Part shown: positions 33,621-43,161 of the stretch, piece by piece
Numbering within the stretch: the stretch's first letter is position 1
Layout: each line of letters starts with the position of its first letter
Source: Natrinema zhouii
Lineage (GTDB): Archaea > Halobacteriota > Halobacteria > Halobacteriales > Natrialbaceae
DNA: 64,000 bases
Direction: 5' to 3'
Assembly: GCF_013456555.2 (NCBI RefSeq)
Contig: NZ_CP059154.1
Location: forward strand, 1,426,001-1,490,000
Made by a program: the position numbers and the translations under genes
Notes under the pieces: generated by a model
What the model was told of the DNA's origin: nothing
Seen by the model: the letters and a program-made list of their open reading frames with translations, nothing else
The model's database searches: none

Positions 33621-34832
33621 TCAGGCGAGCACGTCGACCTCGTAGCCCGCACCCCGGAGCGCCGACAGGAACTCGTCGACGTGGTCGGGACCGCGCATCT
33701 CGAGTTCGAGTTCGACTTCGGTGTCGCTCATCTCGACGTTGCGGGAGGTGTGATCGTGATGGATGGCATAGATGTTTACGCGGTGTTCGGTAAAGATGTC
33801 CAGCAGATCGTCGAGCGCGCCGGGGCGGTCTTTCAGGACGGTTTCGATCTTCAGATAGCGGCCGGTCTCGACCAGCCCGCGGACGATGACGTTGGCGAGC
33901 GTGTTGAGGTCGATGTTCCCGCCGCAGAGCGCGGGGACGATGACCTCGTCCTCGACGTAGTCGAACTTCTCGAACAGCACCGCCGCGAGCGGGACCGCGC
34001 CCGCGCCCTCGACGAGGGTCTTCGAGCGCTCGAGCAAGTAGACCAGCGCGACGGCGATCTCAGGATCGGAGACGGTGACGACTTCGTCGACGTACTCCTG
34101 AATGTACGGAAACGTCTGCTCGCCGATACTGCGGGTCGCGATCCCGTCCGCGATCGTGTCGACCTCGTCGATCGAGACGCGCTCGCCCTTCGAGAGGGAC
34201 GCGGCGGCGCTCGAGGCACCGTCGGCCTGCACGCCGATCACGCGAACGTCGGGGTGTTGTTCCTTGATCGCGACCGCGATACCGCTGATGAGACCGCCGC
34301 CGCCGATGGGGACGACGACCGTTTCGACCTCGGGGCAGTCCTCGAGGATCTCGAGGCCGATCGTTCCCTGGCCGGCCATGATGTACTCGTCGTCGAAGGC
34401 GTGAACGTAGGTGCGGTCCTCCTCGCGTTCGATCTCGTGAGCGCGCTCGGCGGCCTCGTTGTAGTCTCGCCCGGAGAGGACGACCTCCGCGCCGTAGCTC
34501 TTGGTCGCCTTGACCTTCGAGATCGGCGCGTGTTCGGGCATGACGATCTTCGAGTCCACGCCCGATCGCGTGGCTGCGAGCGCGACCCCCTGTGCGTGGT
34601 TGCCCGCGCTGGCCGTGACGACGCCCGCTTCCTTCTGATCCTCGGAGAGCGTCGCGATTCGATTCGTCGCGCCGCGGATCTTGAACGCGCCCGTCCGCTG
34701 GAAGTTCTCCAGTTTCAGGCGGATATCGGCCCCTGTCATCACGGAGTAGGTATGCGAGTGCTCGAGCGGCGTGTGTCGAGATGTCTCTCGTACTCGCTCG
34801 CGTGCCTCGAGAATATCCGAATGGTCGAGCAT
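33621..34832 (-). CDS. ilvA: Threonine ammonia-lyase with ACT domain
   Basis: 403 residues from ATG 34832; longer reading of the frame enters the upstream intergenic region. Lys51 (GAFKIRGAT) binds PLP, SAGNHAQG is at ~77-84 and GGGGLISG near 180. A C-terminal ACT domain (~322-403, KIETVLKDRPGALDDLL start) should sense isoleucine or a related amino acid. It converts threonine to 2-oxobutyrate, the first step toward isoleucine. A downstream ridA on the same strand fits control of the enamine intermediate. Confidence 0.92.
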   Translation of the reverse strand: MLDHSDILEARERVRETSRHTPLEHSHTYSVMTGADIRLKLENFQRTGAFKIRGATNRIATLSEDQKEAGVVTASAGNHAQGVALAATRSGVDSKIVMPEHAPISKVKATKSYGAEVVLSGRDYNEAAERAHEIEREEDRTYVHAFDDEYIMAGQGTIGLEILEDCPEVETVVVPIGGGGLISGIAVAIKEQHPDVRVIGVQADGASSAAASLSKGERVSIDEVDTIADGIATRSIGEQTFPYIQEYVDEVVTVSDPEIAVALVYLLERSKTLVEGAGAVPLAAVLFEKFDYVEDEVIVPALCGGNIDLNTLANVIVRGLVETGRYLKIETVLKDRPGALDDLLDIFTEHRVNIYAIHHDHTSRNVEMSDTEVELELEMRGPDHVDEFLSALRGAGYEVDVLA

Positions 34833-35087
34833 ACGACCGTCTACTCGGGACGAAGTGTAAGGATTACTGTCGGGGACCGGGAGAGCCGTTTCGGGCCCAC
34901 CGCCGTCCCCCCAACAGCGATGTGCTGCAACAGGGCAGCACGACAGGGAATACAGGGAATGCACGGCGTGTGACGTGCGACTGGAAAAGGGGACCCGGAG
35001 TATATAAATCTCATGCACCCGCGGCGAAAGTGAAATCGCCAGACGGGAGCGGGATGAGCGGGGCGTCAGACGGAGGACAGACGGACG

Positions 35088-35498
35088 TCATTCGCGATTC
35101 CGTACCACTGCATCGGTTTGCGAAACGAACGTTTCGACGCGGTCGCGGAGCGGGCCGTTTCCCGGCCATGGTGCATCGACGCCGAGCCGATCCGGATCGC
35201 CGACGTACACCCAGCACTGCTCGCCGTCGGTGCCGGCCGCGCCGGTCTCTGGCACTGCGACGCGGACGTATAGCCCGCGCTCGACACCCTCGTACCGATC
35301 GAGGCGCTCGAGGCCCGCATCGTCGACTGCGAGCAGTCGCCCATCGACGCTGCCACCGGGCACGAGCGTTGGATACCGACCGTCGACACGGTGAAGTCCC
35401 TCGAGCGTCGCGCGGCCGGCGAACTCGTAGTCGGCGTCCCCGAGGACGGTCGCGACTCGCTCCCGTTCAGTCAGCGTTCCGTAAACGAAGACGTCCAT
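35088..35498 (-). CDS. Gamma-glutamylcyclotransferase-like (AIG2/GGCT fold) protein
   Basis: 136 residues from ATG 35498 so that MDVFVYGTLT stands at the N-terminus, as in the family; a GTG at 35555 would add 19 unconserved residues. The YGTL loop binds the gamma-glutamyl group and the glutamate in LDRYEGV is the probable catalytic acid. Haloarchaea use gamma-glutamylcysteine as a thiol, so a role in its turnover is possible. Single gene, 81 bases after the acyltransferase's stop region on the same strand. Confidence 0.82.
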   Translation of the reverse strand: MDVFVYGTLTERERVATVLGDADYEFAGRATLEGLHRVDGRYPTLVPGGSVDGRLLAVDDAGLERLDRYEGVERGLYVRVAVPETGAAGTDGEQCWVYVGDPDRLGVDAPWPGNGPLRDRVETFVSQTDAVVRNRE

Positions 35499-35579
35499 AT
35501 CGGTCGTCGTGGCTCGAGTGACTTGCGCGTACCGACGTTCGATCGATTCCGACACGACTGTCGTCCAGAACGTCGAACG

Positions 35580-36686
35580 TTATCTATTCTGCATCCAGTT
35601 TCCTCTCGGCAGGGAAAACCCACCGAGTCGAACGGGTCTCAGTTTTGAAACTGCTATGTAGACTAGCAAGGCCCCGAAGAAGGTTGCAGGGGTCAACACG
35701 AACTGCCAGAGGATCGTATTTTGTACCTCGTAACCGCTCGAATTGAGCACCTCAGCTCCTTCCTCGAGAACGAATAACACGGGCGGATGTGCAACGTAAA
35801 TACCGACTGCATAATTCCGTCCCCACGATGGTACCGCGGTTGACGTTCCGAGATCCGGTCGTGAGAGGAGGAAGACGAACAGCGAGACGGTAACCAGCGC
35901 AGTTCCGATCGTGTAACTCGACCAATAGACACCCTGCGCAACGGTACTGTCGGTAATGACGTAGCCCAGGACGTATCGTTCACCGATATGGAGCGCGCCG
36001 AAGAGGACAGTCAATCCGAGATAGAGCGTGCTTCGATCGAGATCCGGCTGCCAGTCGTGCGAGTAAATGGCGTAGCCGAGGCTCGTGTAGAAGAACCCGA
36101 AGAACAGTCCGTCTCTGACCACGAACGGGATATCAATGAACATCGTATAGCTCGAACCGAGCAGTCCGACGAGATGAAATCCGAGCGAAATCGGCAACAG
36201 ATACGCACTCAGACCGTGATTGAGACAGAGATAGATGAACAGGTACGAAAAGAGTAGTGCCGGGAAGAACCACAGTATCTCGGAGACGGATGTCCCGTAG
36301 TAGATCAGTTCGATCGGCGACGTAAACGCAGTCAGGTCGTGGACGACGCTGGTCATGATATCGCGATTTTCGATGCTCGCTCGGACGACCGTTTCCGTGA
36401 GGAAAACCGGAAACGTAAGCAGTAGCCCGAACAGATAGAGCGAAGAGATCTTGGATACCCGTTTGCGGAACTGGGTAGTCGGATCGCTACGAGCGATTTG
36501 GAGAGCGAAAAAATATCCGGACGCCAGGAAAAAGAACGGAACTGCGAACCGCGCAGTAGATTCTATCAGGAAGTTCGCGAGATTTCCGTACGTCCCGACC
36601 CCCTCAAACGGATTCGTATGAATGACGACGACACTGGCCATTGCAACGATTCGCATCGCGTCTATACTGGAGATGCGCTCGGACAT
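35580..36686 (-). CDS. Acyltransferase-3 family membrane protein
   Basis: 368 residues from ATG 36686. It has about ten hydrophobic helices and begins SSIDAMRIVAMASVVVIH, with the family's essential His23 in the first helix. FFLASGYFFALQ follows in the expected second-helix position. Acyltransferase-3 proteins (OafA/WecH) O-acylate sugars or membrane lipids. No glycan genes are near, and the base composition is more AT-rich than the neighbours, so it may have been acquired. Substrate unknown. Confidence 0.85.
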   Translation of the reverse strand: MSERISSIDAMRIVAMASVVVIHTNPFEGVGTYGNLANFLIESTARFAVPFFFLASGYFFALQIARSDPTTQFRKRVSKISSLYLFGLLLTFPVFLTETVVRASIENRDIMTSVVHDLTAFTSPIELIYYGTSVSEILWFFPALLFSYLFIYLCLNHGLSAYLLPISLGFHLVGLLGSSYTMFIDIPFVVRDGLFFGFFYTSLGYAIYSHDWQPDLDRSTLYLGLTVLFGALHIGERYVLGYVITDSTVAQGVYWSSYTIGTALVTVSLFVFLLSRPDLGTSTAVPSWGRNYAVGIYVAHPPVLFVLEEGAEVLNSSGYEVQNTILWQFVLTPATFFGALLVYIAVSKLRPVRLGGFSLPRGNWMQNR

Positions 36687-37396
36687 TAGTCGAACCGAAC
36701 CCGCTCCGTTTGTGGTTTCTCGGCCCGGGTGAACGACCCTCCGACCCGCAGAAGCGTCCGGGACGAACACTGGTTTGCCGCAGTCTCGCGTATATGCGTC
36801 CGAATATAGCGAGTACGTGGATACACCGGAGACGATCCGAGAGAGATCCCCATACGATCAGTTCGTTCCATCATACGGCTCGTCAGACCGTGTGCCGACT
36901 GAATAAGGCCAGTTACCGTTTGCACGCTACTGATGGATTTGTCCGGATTAAGTCCAGTTGGACAGTATTTAGCGTCTGATTATCACCCCAATCAACCAAA
37001 GCGAACACCGTCTCGAGATCGCGTTCGCCGCAGCTAGTGATCTCCGATGGGAAACAACCGATTCGGTTGCAGTGATCGAGTACGCATCTGCGCGTCGAGT
37101 GATCCACTGTGCGGTCGAGTGGGTCGGGACGGTCTCACTGGCTCGTCACTGGCGGAGGCGTCGCTCCTGCAAGCTCGTCAACGTGCTCAGAAATCGAAGA
37201 GTTGTGGCATCACGAAACGGCAAAGCCGTTTTGAACGACCGCACGACGACTGCAAGCGATTCCGATGACTGTTTCTCCTCGGGTGTGATTGAAGCCAGTC
37301 TCCGAGTGAAGACGTGACAGACGAGTACGAACTGACGGTGGCATCGACTCGAGAGGTGCCAAAAACGAAGGGGAAGCGAGCGGCGTAGACTGTGCG
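36687..37396. other. 710-bp region without an intact gene; possible decayed transposase
   Basis: No ORF here has convincing coding character. On the minus strand an ATG at 37210 opens MPQLFDF and stops; one base shifted, the frame continues EHVDELAGATPPP (to about 37145), which looks like a frameshifted N-terminus of a transposase-like protein. The segment nearer the acyltransferase (36687-36990) is AT-rich and may carry its promoter. Confidence 0.35.
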
Positions 37397-38545
37397 TTAT
37401 CGCTCTTCGAGCGGGACGAACTCCTGGTCCTGCGGACCGGTGTAGCGGGCACGGGGGCGAATGAGTCGGTTGTCCTCCTGGTACTCGAGGACGTGAGCGA
37501 TCCAGCCGCCAGCGCGGCTCATGGCGAAGATGGGGGTATACATATCGATCGGGATGCCGAGCTGGTAGTAGACGGAGCCGGAGTAGAAGTCGACGTTCGG
37601 GGCGATCCCCTTCTCGCCAAGGCCCTTCTCGTCGGTGAGGTACTGTTCGATGGTCGTGGTGTAGTTGTACCACTTGTCCTCGCCGTTCTCGGCGAGTTCC
37701 TTGCTGCGTTCCTGGAGGATCTTCGCGCGGGGATCCTTGACGTTGTAGACGCGGTGGCCGAAGCCGGGGATGCGACGGCCCTGTTCGGTCGCCTGTTCGA
37801 CCCACTCGCGGTGGTCGAGCTCGCTCTCGTCGATCTCGATGAGGACCTCCATGACGTCCTGATTCGCGCCGCCGTGGAGCGGCCCCGAAAGGGCGCTGAT
37901 GCCGCCGGTGACGGCGCTGTAGATGTCGGCCATCGTCGAGCCGATGACCATCGACGTGAAGGTCGAGGCGTTCAGGCCGTGGTCGGCGTGCAGGATCAGC
38001 GCCTGATCGAACGTCTCGGCGGCAATATCGTCCGGCACCTCGCCGGTCAGCATGTAGAGGAAGTTCGCCGCGAGGCCCAGCTCGGGGTTGGGATCGACGG
38101 GCTCCTCGCCGAGCCGATAGCGCTCGAAAGCCGCGAGCGCGGTCGGGATCTTGGCCGTGATCCGGCGACCCTTCCGGAGCGTCGCGTCGAGGTCTTCCGG
38201 ATCGGCGTCGTCTTCGGGTTCGTAGGCCGAGAACATCGAGACCGCAGTTCGCAGCGCAGCCATCGGCTGCTCGTCGGCTTCGGCGAGTTTCTCCATCGTC
38301 GCGAGGACGGTATCGTCGACCTCGCGTTCGTCCATGAGGGCGTCCGCAAACGGCTCGAGTTCGTCCGCAGTCGGGAGATGTCCGTTCCAGAGCAAGTAGA
38401 GAACCTCCTCGTAGCTCGCGCCGCGAGCGAGGTCCTCGATCGTGTAGCCGCGGTAGATCAGTCGACCGACGTCGCCGTCGATCGAGCTGAGTCCCGATTC
38501 GGCGACCAACACACCCTCGAGCCCTTTCTTGAGGTCGTCAGACAT
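37397..38545 (-). CDS. gltA: Citrate synthase
   Basis: 382 residues from ATG 38545; the frame reads 21 further codons without support. Catalytic residues are present: His in LHADHGLNAS, His in PLHGGANQD, the CoA-binding GFGHRVY, and Asp in APNVDFYSG. It is the short archaeal/Gram-positive type II form that condenses oxaloacetate and acetyl-CoA. Single TCA-cycle gene with its own upstream AT-rich region (38560-38650). Confidence 0.94.
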   Translation of the reverse strand: MSDDLKKGLEGVLVAESGLSSIDGDVGRLIYRGYTIEDLARGASYEEVLYLLWNGHLPTADELEPFADALMDEREVDDTVLATMEKLAEADEQPMAALRTAVSMFSAYEPEDDADPEDLDATLRKGRRITAKIPTALAAFERYRLGEEPVDPNPELGLAANFLYMLTGEVPDDIAAETFDQALILHADHGLNASTFTSMVIGSTMADIYSAVTGGISALSGPLHGGANQDVMEVLIEIDESELDHREWVEQATEQGRRIPGFGHRVYNVKDPRAKILQERSKELAENGEDKWYNYTTTIEQYLTDEKGLGEKGIAPNVDFYSGSVYYQLGIPIDMYTPIFAMSRAGGWIAHVLEYQEDNRLIRPRARYTGPQDQEFVPLEER

Positions 38546-38874
38546 ACTCAGGGATTTCGGACCCCAATGGAAAAGTATTATCGTTTGTCCGGAGACGGAC
38601 GTCGACACATCGAATGTCCGTATTTTGCCGCTTTTACGACTACAGACGAATACTAGTTTCGTGATTGAACGAACAGATAGTCAGTCGATACCCGGCCCGA
38701 CTACTATAATCGTCTTTCGTGGAGGATCACTCGAGCGCCCGAGTCGAGACGGCAGTGAAACGGAGGAGAATGACGGTCACGGAAAGCCGGTCAACTGCCA
38801 ACTCGACTGCTCGTCGTCACTCGTTTCGAAGCGGGGTGCCAATTTTGATGCGCCTTGCCGCAGACGACCGGAGT

Positions 38875-40083
38875 ATGGATCGGTCGTACTGGCGAACGGT
38901 GTCGCTCGTGACGACGTGGCAGGTTTCTGCGAGTATCTGCTACTACACGATCTTCGCTGCGACGCCGTTGTTCCGGGACGAGTTCGGGCTGTCCCGATTC
39001 GCGGTCGGACTCGTCGTCACGACGCTCACCCTCGGCTACGCCGTCTTCCTGTTACCGCTCGGTGCGCTGACCGACCGATTCGGCGAACGACTGACGCTGA
39101 CGCTCGGCCTCGTCGGGCTCGCGACGGGGACCCTCCTGGTTGCGGGCGCGCCGACGTACGCCCTGTTGCTCGCGGCGGTGTTCGTCCTCGGATCGCTGTA
39201 CGGGACCGCGATCCCCGGGACGAACAAGGCGGTCTTCGATCGGATCGAGCCGGGTCGCCAGAATTTCGCGATGGGTATCAAGCAGGTCGGCGTCACCGGG
39301 GGCAGCGGTATCAGCGCGCTCCTGGTCACCGGCCTGGCAGGTGCGCTCTTCCCCCGAGCCGGCTTTCTCGTCGCCGCGGGAATCGGCGCGGTCGTCGCCG
39401 TCGTGTTTTACGTCGGCTACTCGAGCGACAGCGGTGGCGGCGTGGCCGACTATCCCGACTTCGGCGCGTTGCTCTCGAATCGCCCGTACGTCGTGTTGAC
39501 GACTGCCGGTCTCTTTCTGGGTGCGGCCCTCTTCACGACCACCGGCTACACGGTCCTCTACGTCGAGGAATCCATCGGGGCGTCCGTCGCGTTCGGCGGC
39601 GTCGTCCTCGCGCTCGTCCAACTGTTCGGCAGCGTCGGCCGCGTGCTGACCGGCTGGCTGAGCGACGTCTTGCCCGGAGAGCCCCGCGTCAGAATCGGGC
39701 TGTTACTCATCGTCCAGTCGCTTGGCAGCGCCGTCATGTTCGTCGTCGTCGCCTCGACGACCACCGAACGCGGCGCGGCGATCGCGTTCGGTCTCCTCGG
39801 GTTTTTCGTGCTCGGCTACACCGGCGTCTACTACTCCGTCATGGCGACGCTGGTCAGCGCCGACGAGATGGGCGGCGCGACCGCGGGCGGTCAGCTCGCG
39901 CTCACCAGCGGCGCGCTCGTCGCACCGCCGGCCTTTGGCTATCTCGCCGACACGGTCGGTTACCGCGCCTCGTGGCTCTTTCTGGCCGGCGTCGTGACCG
40001 TCGCGGCCGGCCTCCTCGTCCAAGTCGTCCGCACGGAGCCGTCGATCACGGATCCCGCCGCGGCCGACGTCCCCGAGAAGTAG
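38875..40083 (+). CDS. Major facilitator superfamily transporter
   Basis: 402 residues from ATG 38875 (MDRSYWRTVS), giving twelve hydrophobic helices. The MFS loop motif between helices 2 and 3 is GALTDRFGERLT. Earlier ATGs at 38848 and 38719 would add a polar, non-membrane leader and are less likely. A nitrate/oxalate- or drug-type carrier cannot be told apart from sequence alone. It ends 42 bases before the convergent VOC gene. Confidence 0.85.
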   Translation: MDRSYWRTVSLVTTWQVSASICYYTIFAATPLFRDEFGLSRFAVGLVVTTLTLGYAVFLLPLGALTDRFGERLTLTLGLVGLATGTLLVAGAPTYALLLAAVFVLGSLYGTAIPGTNKAVFDRIEPGRQNFAMGIKQVGVTGGSGISALLVTGLAGALFPRAGFLVAAGIGAVVAVVFYVGYSSDSGGGVADYPDFGALLSNRPYVVLTTAGLFLGAALFTTTGYTVLYVEESIGASVAFGGVVLALVQLFGSVGRVLTGWLSDVLPGEPRVRIGLLLIVQSLGSAVMFVVVASTTTERGAAIAFGLLGFFVLGYTGVYYSVMATLVSADEMGGATAGGQLALTSGALVAPPAFGYLADTVGYRASWLFLAGVVTVAAGLLVQVVRTEPSITDPAAADVPEK

Positions 40084-40125
40084 TCGCTCGAGCGGGACGA
40101 GCGCCCCATCGCGGCGCTCGCGTTC

Positions 40126-40500
40126 TCACTCGAGTTCTTCGACCAGTTCGACGACGTAGCCGTCCGGATCCTCGACGAACGCGACGCGGACGCCGATATC
40201 GCTCATCGTCGTCGGCTCCGTCTGGACGGTCGGCCCCTCCCGTTCGACCAATCGCTCGAAGGTCTCGTCGGTGCTGTCGACGCCGACCGCGACGTGTGCC
40301 ATCGTCCCCGAATCGATTTCCGGTCCGCCCGCGGGGTCGTACTTGAACTGGAACTCCCCGTTCTCGCCGCCGATGTAGACGTTTTCGACGCCGTCGTCGG
40401 CTGTAAACGACCAGTTCTCCTCGAGTCCGAGCCCGTCGACGTAGAACTCGCGTGTCCGCTCGAGATCCGATACCCAGAGGGCCGTGTGAATAACGTCCAT
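40126..40500 (-). CDS. VOC-superfamily (glyoxalase-like) protein
   Basis: 124 residues. The VOC fold shows as two beta-alpha-beta-beta-beta units: MDVIHTALWVSDLERTREFY starts the first, and MAHVAVGVD with VAFVEDPDGYVVELVE the second. Metal ligands would be His5, Glu48 or thereabouts, His74-region and Glu118-region. It may be lactoylglutathione-lyase-like or a resistance protein; no neighbour decides. Start at ATG 40500. Confidence 0.85.
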   Translation of the reverse strand: MDVIHTALWVSDLERTREFYVDGLGLEENWSFTADDGVENVYIGGENGEFQFKYDPAGGPEIDSGTMAHVAVGVDSTDETFERLVEREGPTVQTEPTTMSDIGVRVAFVEDPDGYVVELVEELE

Positions 40501-40579
40501 AGCTGCGAGAACGGGACGGGATGTCAAAGGGTTACTGGGACGGGGCGAGAGGGACCGGCAACGATTTCCTGCAGCGGCG

Positions 40580-41242
40580 TCACTGCTGACGATGGTCCGT
40601 CTCGAGGATCGCATCCATCAGCTTCGTCTGGGCCGCCGCGAGGTGTTCGGTGAGGGTCGATCGGGCGACGCCGAGTTCGTCGGCGACGTCGGTCGCGTTC
40701 GCGCCCTTGGGATAGTCGAAGTACCCCAGTTCGTGGGCTGTCTCGAGGATCTCTCGCTGTCTGGTCGTGAGCCGATCCCGGTCGACGACGATAGGATCGC
40801 CGGAGACGTCCTCGTGGTCCTGCGAGAGTTCCTCGACGACGACGCCGTCGAAATACGCGCGCAGTTCGTCGACGATCGCGGTGATTTCGGACAGCTCCAC
40901 GGTCCGAAAGGAGAGGAGCAGCGCGCCGTCTTGGCCGCGGACCGACGAGACCGGCGTTCCCGTTCGCTCGATAACTTCGCAGGCACAGTTGGCGGCACTG
41001 TCCCGTTCGAATCGGTAGATGGCCTCCCGATCGTTGGACTGGATCGGCGTCAACTCGACGTCGTGGTCCCCGTCGACCGAGGCGTCCGCCGCGACACCGA
41101 ACTCCTCGACGATCGTTCCCTCGGCCGTCGGCTGCGACGATCGGGAGACGGAGTCGACCGGTTCGTCGGTAGTTGCGGAGACGGTGGCGACCGGACAGTC
41201 CCCCGGACTGTGGACGACGACCGTTGCGCGAAATCCCGTCAT
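40580..41242 (-). CDS. HTH-10 (bacterio-opsin activator type) transcriptional regulator
   Basis: 220 residues from ATG 41242. The C-terminal ~55 residues have the HTH-10 pattern TTRQREILETAHELGYFDYP then ATDVADELGVARSTLTEHL, used by Bat-like regulators across haloarchaea. The N-terminal ~160 residues form a strand-rich sensor part found in this family. It probably regulates nearby or distant genes; the adjacent VOC gene (80 bases downstream on the same strand) could be one. Confidence 0.9.
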   Translation of the reverse strand: MTGFRATVVVHSPGDCPVATVSATTDEPVDSVSRSSQPTAEGTIVEEFGVAADASVDGDHDVELTPIQSNDREAIYRFERDSAANCACEVIERTGTPVSSVRGQDGALLLSFRTVELSEITAIVDELRAYFDGVVVEELSQDHEDVSGDPIVVDRDRLTTRQREILETAHELGYFDYPKGANATDVADELGVARSTLTEHLAAAQTKLMDAILETDHRQQ

Positions 41243-41455
41243 ACTCCGTGGTACGTCCGTTCGGGGAAAACCGGGATCGGGAATTCCCACCGGGTGAAAA
41301 TTACTCGAGCGCCCGCAGTCAGACATCTTGACCAGTTTGAGGGCAGGCTGCCAGCAATCGTCGAACAGCACTAGCCGGTATTCGCGCGAAATGATGGTCG
41401 TGATACCACGACCCTCGCAAGTGTTATCCCTGATCCGGCTCTACGTATGGTTGTA

Positions 41456-41650
41456 ATGGCAGAAGGTAAGGTCGATTTCTTCAACGACACAGGCGGCTAC
41501 GGTTTCATTGAGACGGACGACGCGGACGACGACGTTTTCTTCCACATGGAGGATGTTGGCGGTCCGGATCTCGAAGAAGGCACAGAGATTGAATTCGATA
41601 TCGAGCAGGCCCCCAAGGGCCCGCGCGCGACGAACGTCAAGCGCACGTAA
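41456..41650 (+). CDS. cspA: Cold-shock domain protein
   Basis: 64 residues from ATG 41456 (MAEGKVDFF); an in-frame ATG at 41447 would add three residues. RNP1 is GGYGFIETDD and RNP2 VFFHMEDV, so it binds single-stranded RNA or DNA as an RNA chaperone. Acidic surface and length are normal for haloarchaeal CspA. A GTTATC box (~41422) lies upstream. Confidence 0.93.
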   Translation: MAEGKVDFFNDTGGYGFIETDDADDDVFFHMEDVGGPDLEEGTEIEFDIEQAPKGPRATNVKRT

Positions 41651-41768
41651 ACTCGACTTCAGTTCGTCGCGTCGAGCGACACTACACTAAATTTCATTTT
41701 ATCGACGACCCAGATCGGTAGTGCGATCGCTGTCCTCACGAACGCTCACGAGAGACTCCTAGCGAAGC

Positions 41769-41852
41769 AACTGAGCCATGGCGACCGCCGAGAACTAACT
41801 GAGCGACGGCGACCTCCTTAAAGTAACTCAGCGACGGCAACTGCGGAGAAAG
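41769..41852. repeat. Three imperfect 28-bp tandem repeats
   Basis: Units begin at 41769, 41797 and 41825 and share AACTGAGCGACGGCGAC-like starts (AACTGAGCCATGGCGAC, AACTGAGCGACGGCGAC, AACTCAGCGACGGCAAC). They lie in the 276-bp convergent gap between cspA and sepF. The spacing is exact at 28 bp and the second halves diverge. Confidence 0.65.
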
Positions 41853-41926
41853 CGAACGAGTGGCTTCGACTCGAGCGTAGTTACAGTGCCGAAGCCGGGA
41901 CGAGACTCGTCGTCCAGTGACCGACG

Positions 41927-42289
41927 CTAGAGCTTCTGGCCCAGTTTTTCGCGGCTGATGTGGACGCCCGTCGGCGTGATGATCATCTGATCGTCACCCT
42001 TCCGGACGATGTCGCCGTTGACCTCCTGGGCGACCTGCCGCAGTTCGTCGACGATGTGTTCGACGGTGCTATCCTCGGTCCGCAGGCGCGTGATATCCGC
42101 GATAACGATATCGCCGTCGTAGACGGCGTCTTTGATATCGATCGCATCGGCCTTCGTGCCGACCTCCGCGATATGTACCTGCATCGTCGCCTCGGCCGAT
42201 CCCATGGAGGCGTCCTCGAGGTCCAGTTCGGCGTAGTCCTCGACGGTTCGGGACTGGTTCCCGCCGAGAATTTTGCTCATCAATCCCAT
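41927..42289 (-). CDS. sepF: Cell-division protein SepF
   Basis: 120 residues. The N-terminus MGLMSKILGG is the amphipathic membrane-targeting helix of archaeal SepF, followed by a linker and the ~80-residue SepF core ending GVHISREKLGQKL. In haloarchaea SepF anchors FtsZ to the membrane and is essential for division. The start is the first ATG. Single gene divergent from a PUA protein is not formed; the PUA gene lies upstream on the same strand. Confidence 0.92.
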   Translation of the reverse strand: MGLMSKILGGNQSRTVEDYAELDLEDASMGSAEATMQVHIAEVGTKADAIDIKDAVYDGDIVIADITRLRTEDSTVEHIVDELRQVAQEVNGDIVRKGDDQMIITPTGVHISREKLGQKL

Positions 42290-42515
42290 ACCGGAGAGAG
42301 TCCGGCGCTGTCTGTATAGTTCTTACGTCAGACGGGAGTGATCCCGTGACTGAAATACACTGTCAGCGGTTATTCTCCCTTCAGAGAGTGTCTTCATTTC
42401 TAAAAAGTAGTCGCGTGATCAGAGACGGTCGGCACGCTGCGTTACAGAGAGGAAACCGAAAGCCAACGAATACAACCGAGCGGTGGGACGAGACGTGGCG
42501 AAGGCGACGGATCGA

Positions 42516-42995
42516 CTACCCGGTGAACTCGTAGAGTTCGTCGCCGACGTGGTGGAGCGAGTCCACTACTTTCCCCTCGTTGCCGACCATGTCCGCGCCG
42601 TCGACGCGGGCGCGGCCGACTGCAAGCACTTTTCCGTGAGACTCCTCGGCGATGACGACCAGATCGTCCGGCGAGACGTCGTCGGTCGCCTTGGTGATCC
42701 CGGGGCGCATCACGTCCGCACCGTCGCTGACGAACGAGACGGCCCCTGCGTCGACGGTGACCAGTCGCTTCTCGGGTTCGTATGCGTTTGCGCCGCGGAC
42801 CGTCAGGAACGGCTCCTCGTCGAAGTACGCAACCCGCGGCTCGCCGTCGATGAGGACGACCTCCCAGTCGGTCTCCTCGAACTCGACGCGCTCGTAGTCG
42901 TCACCCTCGGGCGAGACGCCGAGTTGCTCCTCGAGCGTCTCCTCGAGCTCGGACACGGCGTCGCTCCGGAGGTGATGTCGCGATTTGACCTGCAT
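42516..42995 (-). CDS. PUA-domain RNA-binding protein (archaeal MCT-1/Tma20-like)
   Basis: 159 residues from ATG 42995. The N-terminal half (~1-75) is the small alpha/beta domain found before PUA in archaeal Tma20/MCT-1-like proteins. The PUA domain (~78-152) shows LVTVDAGAVSFVSDGADVMRPGI and GKVLAVGRA. Such proteins are thought to act in ribosome recycling or tRNA handling. It lies 226 bases upstream of sepF on the same strand. Confidence 0.88.
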   Translation of the reverse strand: MQVKSRHHLRSDAVSELEETLEEQLGVSPEGDDYERVEFEETDWEVVLIDGEPRVAYFDEEPFLTVRGANAYEPEKRLVTVDAGAVSFVSDGADVMRPGITKATDDVSPDDLVVIAEESHGKVLAVGRARVDGADMVGNEGKVVDSLHHVGDELYEFTG

Positions 42996-43161
42996 ACTCG
43001 TGCTACCGCCCGGACGCATTTAATAGATGAGATTCGATGTCGCGGATCGGGAGACCGGATGAGACAGGCGAATATGCCGTATAGAGAACTCGATCGGACG
43101 GACCATCGGGGACGGGGAAACCACTATCCCAGCCGGTCTGGTAGTACCCCGGACCCGTCCG

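Noticed and set aside
41769..41852. Possible CRISPR array
   Set aside because: Only three imperfect tandem units without spacers of constant length, not palindromic, and no cas gene in the window.
42346..42534. 62-codon plus-strand ORF upstream of the PUA gene's end
   Set aside because: Starts at GTG, has no TATA box or family features, and overlaps the end of the PUA gene in antisense.
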